Assembly (NCBI GenBank): GCA_001603275.1
Contig: LUYM01000020.1
Location: 186,001-250,000 of the forward strand
DNA length: 64,000 nucleotides
Direction of reading: 5' to 3'
Source: Actinomycetales bacterium Actino_02
GTDB lineage: Bacteria > Actinomycetota > Actinomycetes > Propionibacteriales > Propionibacteriaceae
Of this stretch, positions 58,839 through 64,000 are shown in pieces (position 1 is the stretch's first letter; each line of letters begins with the position of its first letter). The position numbers were made by a program, and so were the translations under genes. Below the pieces are notes generated by a model that saw only the letters and a program-made list of their open reading frames with translations, had not been told where the DNA came from and ran no database searches.

Positions 58839-60365
58839 ATGGCCGAGCGGTTCGGGGTGCTGTGGTTCCCCGGCTGGCCGGTGACCGCGTGGGCGCTGGC
58901 CGAAGCCGAGGACGATTCGGCGCCGGTGGCGGTGTTGGTGGCCAACCGGGTCACCTCCTGTTCAACGGCGGCGTTGGCCGAGGGGGTGCTGCCTGGACAG
59001 CGCCGCAGAGAGGCGCAGTCTCGTTGCCCGCAGTTGCGCGTGATCGCCGCCGATGAGGCCAGGGACGCCCGCTGCTTCGAGCCGGTGGTGGCTGCGGTGG
59101 AGAGGCTGGCACCAGGCGTCCAGGTGATCCGTCCGGGGTTGTGCGCGCTGCGGCTGCGGGGGCTGGCCAGCTACCTGGGCAGTGAGCTGGAGGCAGCCGA
59201 GACTCTGCTGGAAGCGGTAGCCACCGAGGTCGGGATCATCAGTGGACGGTTCGGAATCGCCGACGGACTGTTCGCCGCGATCCAGGCGGCCCGAGCCGGC
59301 GACCCGGTGTTGCGGGTGCTGCCCGGTGGCTCACCGGACTTCCTTGCCCCGTTGCCGGTGGCTCGGCTGGGCCGGCCGGAACTTGCCGAACTGCTGCCTC
59401 GCTTGGGAGTTCGCACGCTGGGAGAGTTTGCGGCGCTGCCGGTGCCAGCGGTCCGGGAGCGGTTCGGCTCCGATGGGCTGCGGCTGCACACCCTGGCCGG
59501 CGGCACCGATCCGCAGCATCTTCAGCCGCGCACCCCGCCGCCGGAGCTGACCGCCACCCTCAGCTTCGAGCCGCCGCTGGAGGTGATCGAGCAGGTGGCC
59601 TTCTCGGCCAAGGCGACCACCGAGGAGTTCATCGGCAGACTCACCGCGGCGGGGCTGGCCCTGACCGAAGTCCGGATCGAGCTGACCAGCGAGGTCGGTG
59701 AAGTGATCGCCCGTCACTGGCTGGCCGCCACCGTCTTCGATGCCGCAGCGGTGATCGACCGGATCCGGTGGCAGCTGCAAGCGGCCTCGGGCGGCCAGCT
59801 GTCCAGTCCGCTGGCCCGGTTGCGGCTGGAGCCGCTCACCACCGATGAGGCGGCTCATCACGTCCCTGGGCTGTTCGGGCTGGGGCCGGACGAGCGAGTG
59901 CACCACGTGTTGTCCCGGGTGCAGTCGCTGGTCGGGCCCGACCAGGTGGTCACCGTCCGGCTGAGCGGGGGACGCTGGCTGGCTGAGCGGCAACAACTGG
60001 TTGCCTGGGGGGATCGTCCGGTCGCCACAGCCCGCCGAGAGGAGCCCTGGCCGGGAATGGTCCCCGACCCGCTGCCCGGCTCAGTGTTCATCGAACCGAA
60101 GCCGGTGCGGTTGCTGACCTCGTCGGGGCGTCCGGTGCGGGTGGACGATCGGGGCCGGGTCACCGACCCTCCGGTGGCCCTCGGCGTGGGCCAGCGGACG
60201 CTGCCGGTGATCGGCTGGGCCGGGCCGTGGCCGGTCAGCGAGCGGGCCTGGGACCCGCAGCGGGCCCGGCGGGCCGACCGGTTCCAGGTGGTTGACGGCG
60301 AGGGCACCGGCTGGCTGCTGTTCACCGACGCCGACGGCTGCTGGGCTGAGGCGAGGTACGACTGA
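58839..60365 (+). CDS. imuB: ImuB, catalytically inactive Y-family polymerase-like protein
   Basis: The 508-residue protein has the Y-family polymerase layout but lacks the acidic metal ligands: the N-terminal motif reads FGVLWFPGWPVTAW where active enzymes have DxDxFF, and the SxDE motif is replaced by ALRLRG. It is a beta-clamp and DnaE2 adaptor in relatives. The HhH region LGVRTLGEFAALPVPAVRERFG and the little-finger domain are present. The stop overlaps the dnaE2 start. Confidence 0.92.
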   Translation: MAERFGVLWFPGWPVTAWALAEAEDDSAPVAVLVANRVTSCSTAALAEGVLPGQRRREAQSRCPQLRVIAADEARDARCFEPVVAAVERLAPGVQVIRPGLCALRLRGLASYLGSELEAAETLLEAVATEVGIISGRFGIADGLFAAIQAARAGDPVLRVLPGGSPDFLAPLPVARLGRPELAELLPRLGVRTLGEFAALPVPAVRERFGSDGLRLHTLAGGTDPQHLQPRTPPPELTATLSFEPPLEVIEQVAFSAKATTEEFIGRLTAAGLALTEVRIELTSEVGEVIARHWLAATVFDAAAVIDRIRWQLQAASGGQLSSPLARLRLEPLTTDEAAHHVPGLFGLGPDERVHHVLSRVQSLVGPDQVVTVRLSGGRWLAERQQLVAWGDRPVATARREEPWPGMVPDPLPGSVFIEPKPVRLLTSSGRPVRVDDRGRVTDPPVALGVGQRTLPVIGWAGPWPVSERAWDPQRARRADRFQVVDGEGTGWLLFTDADGCWAEARYD

Positions 60366-63300
60366 TGGGCTTCAACAATCCACCGATGCCGTGGTCGCAG
60401 CTGGAGCAGACCCTCAGCGGCACCGGGAAGCGTCCGCTGGAGGCGCCGTTCTCGCGCAAACGCGGTCCCTACGAACCGCCGGTGATCGAGCGGCCCTCTC
60501 AGGTGGTGCCTTATGCCGAACTGCATGCCCACTCGTCCTTCTCATTCCTGGACGGGGCCAGCGGGCCGGCCGAACTGGCCGTGGAGGCCGAGCGATTGGG
60601 CCTGCACGCCCTGGCGATCACCGACCACGACGGGTTGTACGGGATCGTCCGATTCGCCGAGGCGGCCGAGCCGACCTCGGTCAAGACGGTGTTCGGTGCC
60701 GAGCTCTCCCTGGGTCTGACCGAGCCGCAGGCCGGGCATCCCGACCCGGAAGGCAGCCACCTGCTGGTGCTGGCCGCCGGCGAATCGGGCTATCACCGCT
60801 TGTCAGCAGCGATCACCAAGGGCCAGCTGGCCGGGGGCGAGAAGGGCCGTCCGGTCTATCAACTGGACGATCTTGCCGACGCCGCCAACGGGGAATGGGT
60901 GGTGCTGACCGGCTGCCGGAAGGGAGCCGTACGTCAGGCGCTGGCCAGTGGCGGCATCGAGGCGGCCGGGATTGAACTGGACGACCTGGTTCGCCGGTTC
61001 GGACCCGAGCAGGTGTTCGTCGAACTCACCGACCACGGGCATCCCCTCGACGCCGACCTCAACGACGCGCTGGCCGGGCTGGCCGCCGCGCGGGGCCTGC
61101 CGGTGATCGCCACCGGCAACGTCCACTACGCCACCCCGGCGCAGCACCGGTTGGCTCAGGCGGTGGCCGCCGTCCGGGCCAACCGCAGCCTGGACGCCTT
61201 GGACGGCTGGCTGCCGGCCGCCGGGGCGGCCTTCCTGCGCTCGGGGGCCGAGATGGCTGAGCGTTTCGTCCGCTATCCCGGGGCGGTCGCTCGCACGGTC
61301 TCGGTGGCCGACGACCTGGCCTTCAGCCTGCGCCGGGCCAAGCCGGCCCTGCCCAAGCAGGAGGTGCCGGACGGGCACACCCCGATGAGCTGGCTGCGGC
61401 ACCTGGTCTGGCAAGCGGTGCCACACCGCTATCCCGACCTCACCGAACCGCAACGGGCCCGGATTGAGCGCGAGCTGGCGGTAATCGAGGCCAAGGACTT
61501 TCCCGGCTACTTCCTGATCGTCCACGACATCGTCGCCGAAGCCCGGCGCCGCGGCATCCTGTGCCAGGGACGCGGCTCGGCGGCCAACTCGGCGGTCTGC
61601 TACCTGCTGAACATCACCGCTGTCGACTCGATCGGCTACGACCTGCCCTTCGAGCGGTTCCTGTCCGCGCTGCGCGACGAGGAGCCCGACATCGATGTCG
61701 ATTTCGACTCTGACCGGCGCGAGGAGATCATCCAGTGGGTCTTCAACCGCTATGGACGCGAATGTGCAGCCCAGGTCTGCAATGTGATCCAGTACCGGCC
61801 GCGCAACGCCATCCGCGACATCGCCAAGGCGCTGGGCTACAGCCCCGGCCAATCCGACGCCTTCGCCAAGCGGGTCGAGCGCTGGGGGCCGGCTCCGGTG
61901 GAGGCAGACGACGCCCTTCCCGAGCAGGTGGCCGAGTTGGCCACTCAGCTGTTGAAAGCACCGCGTCACTTGGGTATTCACTCCGGTGGCATGGTGCTCA
62001 CCGAGCGTCCGGTGGCCGAGGTGGTGCCGGTCGAGCACGCCCGGATGGAAGCCCGCACGGTGATCCAGTGGGACAAGGACGACGCCGCCTGGATGGGTCT
62101 GGTGAAGTTCGATCTGCTCGGCCTGGGCATCTTGGCCGCGCTGCAGTACTGCTTCGATCTGATCGCCGGTGCCACCGGGGAGCGCTGGGAGCTGGCCACG
62201 ATCCCCAAGGAGGAACCCGGCGTCTACGACATGCTCTGCCGGGCCGACTCGATCGGCGTCTTCCAAGTGGAATCGCGGGCGCAGATGGGATTGTTGCCCC
62301 GGCTGCAGCCGCGCCGCTTCTACGACCTGGTGATTCAGATCGCCCTGATCCGGCCCGGGCCGATCCAGGGCGGGGCGGTGCATCCGTTCGTCCGGCGCAA
62401 ACTGGGCCGAGAGCCGGTCCGCTACGCCCATCCACTACTGGAGCCGGTGCTGAAGCGGACGCTGGGTGTCCCGGTCTTCCAGGAGCAGCTGATGCAGATG
62501 GCCATGGCCGTGGGCGACTGCACCGGCGAGGACGCCGACCTGTTGCGCCGGGCGATGGGTTCCAAACGCGGCATCGAGCGGATCGAGTCACTGAAGGCCA
62601 AGCTGTACGCCGGGATGGCCCGCAACGGGCTGGTCGGAGAGGTGGCCGACCGGCTGTATGCCCAGATCCAGGCGTTCGCCAACTTCGGTTTCGCCGAATC
62701 GCACTCGCTGAGCTTCGCGCTGCTGGTCTATGCCTCCAGCTGGCTGAAGCTGCACTACCCGGGAGCATTCTTGGCTGGGCTGTTGCGGGCACAACCGATG
62801 GGCTTCTATTCGCCCTCGACTCTGGTCTCCGATGCGCGTCGGCATGGAGTGCAGGTGCTACGTCCCGACCTGGTCCATTCCGGGGTGCAGGCCGAGCTGG
62901 AGTTGATCGGAGCCTCGCGGCAGCCGTCCGGGCGCGACGACTGCCTTCAGCGCGTCCAGCCGAAGCCGGGGGAGTTCGACGCGGTGGCCCCAGATCGGAC
63001 CAGCGCGCATCGCCGCGACGCAGGCTTCGCGGTGCGACTCGGCCTGGCCGGCGTCCGTGGGATCGGGCCGGAGGTGGCCGGACGGATCGTCGCCGAGCGA
63101 GCCCAGGGGGAGTACCGCTCGATGGAGGAGCTGGTCCGCCGCACCGGGCTCAATGCCGAGCAGCTGGCCTCGCTGTCCACTGCCGGGGTTTTCGACTGCT
63201 TTGGGTTGAGCCGGCGTCAGGCCTTGTGGCGAGCCGGTAGTGCGGCGCTGGATCAGCCCGATTCGTTGCCGGGGACGCTGCTGGCTAGCCAGCCGCCGCT

Positions 63301-63727
63301 CTTCGATGAGCCCAGCCCGACCGAGGCACTGGCCGAGGAACTGTGGGCCACCGGGGTGAGTACCGGTGAGCATCCGATCGGGCAGCTGCGAGCCGAGTTG
63401 CGTGCCCGGGGGGTGCTCAGCTCGGCCGACCTGTTCTTCGCCGAGCCGGATCGCCGGATCGAGCTGGGCGGGTTGGTCACTCATCGGCAGCGTCCGGCCA
63501 CCGCGTCCGGAGTCACTTTCCTCAGCCTGGAGGACGAGTTCGGCCTGGTGAACGTGGTCTGCTCGCAGGGCGTCTGGCAACGCTATCGCCGGGTGGCGCG
63601 CGGGTCGTCGGCCCTGATCGTCCGCGGCAAGTTGGAGCGCTCGAGCGAGGGCGTGGTGAACATCCTGGCCGACCGGATCGAAGCGTTGCCGATCCTGGTG
63701 CCGCATCACTCCCGGGACTTCCATTAG
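60365..63727 (+). CDS. dnaE2: error-prone DNA polymerase DnaE2
   Basis: The 1120-residue C-family polymerase does translesion synthesis after damage. The N-terminal PHP domain begins YAELHAHSSFSFLDGAS; the palm catalytic aspartates lie in PDIDVDFDSDRREEII and the finger region GSAANSAVCYLLNIT. A C-terminal OB fold (IELGGLVTHRQRPATASGVTFLSLED) is present. It ends the SOS-controlled operon with imuA and imuB. Confidence 0.96.
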   Translation: MGFNNPPMPWSQLEQTLSGTGKRPLEAPFSRKRGPYEPPVIERPSQVVPYAELHAHSSFSFLDGASGPAELAVEAERLGLHALAITDHDGLYGIVRFAEAAEPTSVKTVFGAELSLGLTEPQAGHPDPEGSHLLVLAAGESGYHRLSAAITKGQLAGGEKGRPVYQLDDLADAANGEWVVLTGCRKGAVRQALASGGIEAAGIELDDLVRRFGPEQVFVELTDHGHPLDADLNDALAGLAAARGLPVIATGNVHYATPAQHRLAQAVAAVRANRSLDALDGWLPAAGAAFLRSGAEMAERFVRYPGAVARTVSVADDLAFSLRRAKPALPKQEVPDGHTPMSWLRHLVWQAVPHRYPDLTEPQRARIERELAVIEAKDFPGYFLIVHDIVAEARRRGILCQGRGSAANSAVCYLLNITAVDSIGYDLPFERFLSALRDEEPDIDVDFDSDRREEIIQWVFNRYGRECAAQVCNVIQYRPRNAIRDIAKALGYSPGQSDAFAKRVERWGPAPVEADDALPEQVAELATQLLKAPRHLGIHSGGMVLTERPVAEVVPVEHARMEARTVIQWDKDDAAWMGLVKFDLLGLGILAALQYCFDLIAGATGERWELATIPKEEPGVYDMLCRADSIGVFQVESRAQMGLLPRLQPRRFYDLVIQIALIRPGPIQGGAVHPFVRRKLGREPVRYAHPLLEPVLKRTLGVPVFQEQLMQMAMAVGDCTGEDADLLRRAMGSKRGIERIESLKAKLYAGMARNGLVGEVADRLYAQIQAFANFGFAESHSLSFALLVYASSWLKLHYPGAFLAGLLRAQPMGFYSPSTLVSDARRHGVQVLRPDLVHSGVQAELELIGASRQPSGRDDCLQRVQPKPGEFDAVAPDRTSAHRRDAGFAVRLGLAGVRGIGPEVAGRIVAERAQGEYRSMEELVRRTGLNAEQLASLSTAGVFDCFGLSRRQALWRAGSAALDQPDSLPGTLLASQPPLFDEPSPTEALAEELWATGVSTGEHPIGQLRAELRARGVLSSADLFFAEPDRRIELGGLVTHRQRPATASGVTFLSLEDEFGLVNVVCSQGVWQRYRRVARGSSALIVRGKLERSSEGVVNILADRIEALPILVPHHSRDFH

Positions 63728-63764
63728 GCGCGGGTGACCGCCGGAGTGAGACGATGACCCCGAT

Positions 63765-64000
63765 ATGAACCTCGCTGAGCAGCTTCCCGTCGGAGAACCC
63801 CCGGACCCGGACGCGCTCTATGAGAGTTTCGTCGCTGCGGTCGGCGCCGACGGCATTAGCCTGTACCCGCACCAGGATGAGGCGATCATCGACATCCTCA
63901 CCGGGGCGAACGCGATCATCACTACTCCGACCGGGTCGGGCAAGTCGCTGATCGCGGTTGCCGCGCACTTCGCGTGCCTGGCTGCCGGCGGCCGCAGCTA
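63765..64000 (+). CDS. DEAD/DEAH-box helicase (5' part; DUF3516-type), truncated by window end
   Basis: The 78 residues present begin MNLAEQLPVGEPPDPDALYES and contain the Q-motif-like SLYPHQDEAIIDIL and Walker A TPTGSGKS of superfamily 2. This N-terminus resembles the actinobacterial DEAD/DEAH helicases that carry a C-terminal DUF3516 domain, but that part is outside the window. It lies 37 bp after dnaE2, and no ribosome site is evident before the ATG. Confidence 0.8.
   Translation, partial: MNLAEQLPVGEPPDPDALYESFVAAVGADGISLYPHQDEAIIDILTGANAIITTPTGSGKSLIAVAAHFACLAAGGRS

Overview
The window is high-GC DNA from an actinobacterium and looks like ordinary chromosomal backbone. Several things point to Actinomycetota: an mtrA-mtrB-lpqB locus, a FasR-type regulator beside fabD-fabH-acpP-fabF-accD, a single-chain AceE-type pyruvate dehydrogenase E1, DUF3145, DUF3052, DUF6912 and Rv3235-like proteins, a bacterial Ku, a WS/DGAT acyltransferase, an imuA-imuB-dnaE2 mutasome under a TCGAAC-N4-GTTCGA LexA box, and a tmRNA tag reading ADSKRTDFALAA. 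A member of Propionibacteriales is my best guess, but that is inference. I found no insertion sequence, prophage, CRISPR array or obvious recent transfer.

Layout. 1-10.7 kb: a partial sirtuin, an M20 peptidase coupled to an MFS transporter, a membrane protein coupled to a HAD phosphatase, a MoxR/DUF58/VWA/VWA operon, a YggS protein and DUF3145. 10.7-17.8 kb: the fatty-acid synthesis cluster on the minus strand with its PucR/FasR regulator. 17.9-22.3 kb: aceE, DUF3052, a phosphatase lipoprotein and tRNA-Val. 22.3-22.9 kb: a gene-free stretch that holds a candidate C-rich-loop small RNA on the minus strand. 22.9-30.4 kb: prfB, ftsE, ftsX, an M23 hydrolase, smpB, a DUF2207 protein, an FKBP and ssrA. 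30.4-37.3 kb: an OpgB-like phosphoglycerol transferase, AlgH/YqgE, mtrAB-lpqB and comF. 37.3-40 kb: glnB-amtB facing hpf. 40-45.7 kb: an AlkX/YcaQ-like glycosylase, a cupin regulator divergent from a BenE transporter, and a polar amino acid ABC transporter. 45.8-54.7 kb: secA, two paralogous FG-GAP proteins, an Rv3235-like protein, a WS/DGAT protein, DUF6912 and Ku. 54.7-58.1 kb: P5C dehydrogenase, a GyrI-like protein and a K+ channel. 58.1-64 kb: imuA-imuB-dnaE2 and the start of a DEAD/DEAH helicase.

How it works together: the window is rich in envelope and division functions (FtsEX with a LytM hydrolase, MtrAB-LpqB, SecA), ribosome rescue and hibernation (SmpB, tmRNA, PrfB, HPF), and DNA-damage functions (Ku, the mutasome, an AlkX-like glycosylase). 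Many starts lie 6-8 nt after a TAnnnT -10 element with no Shine-Dalgarno sequence, which suggests widespread leaderless transcripts.

The most interesting items are a FabD with an extra C-terminal biotinyl/lipoyl-like domain that lacks the modifiable lysine, the candidate 6C-like RNA upstream of prfB, a possible leaderless 12-codon uORF upstream of hpf, a 34-bp near-perfect operator between the cupin regulator and benE, a phased GlnR-like site array upstream of amtB, and a LexA box placed exactly between the -35 and -10 of a leaderless mutasome promoter.
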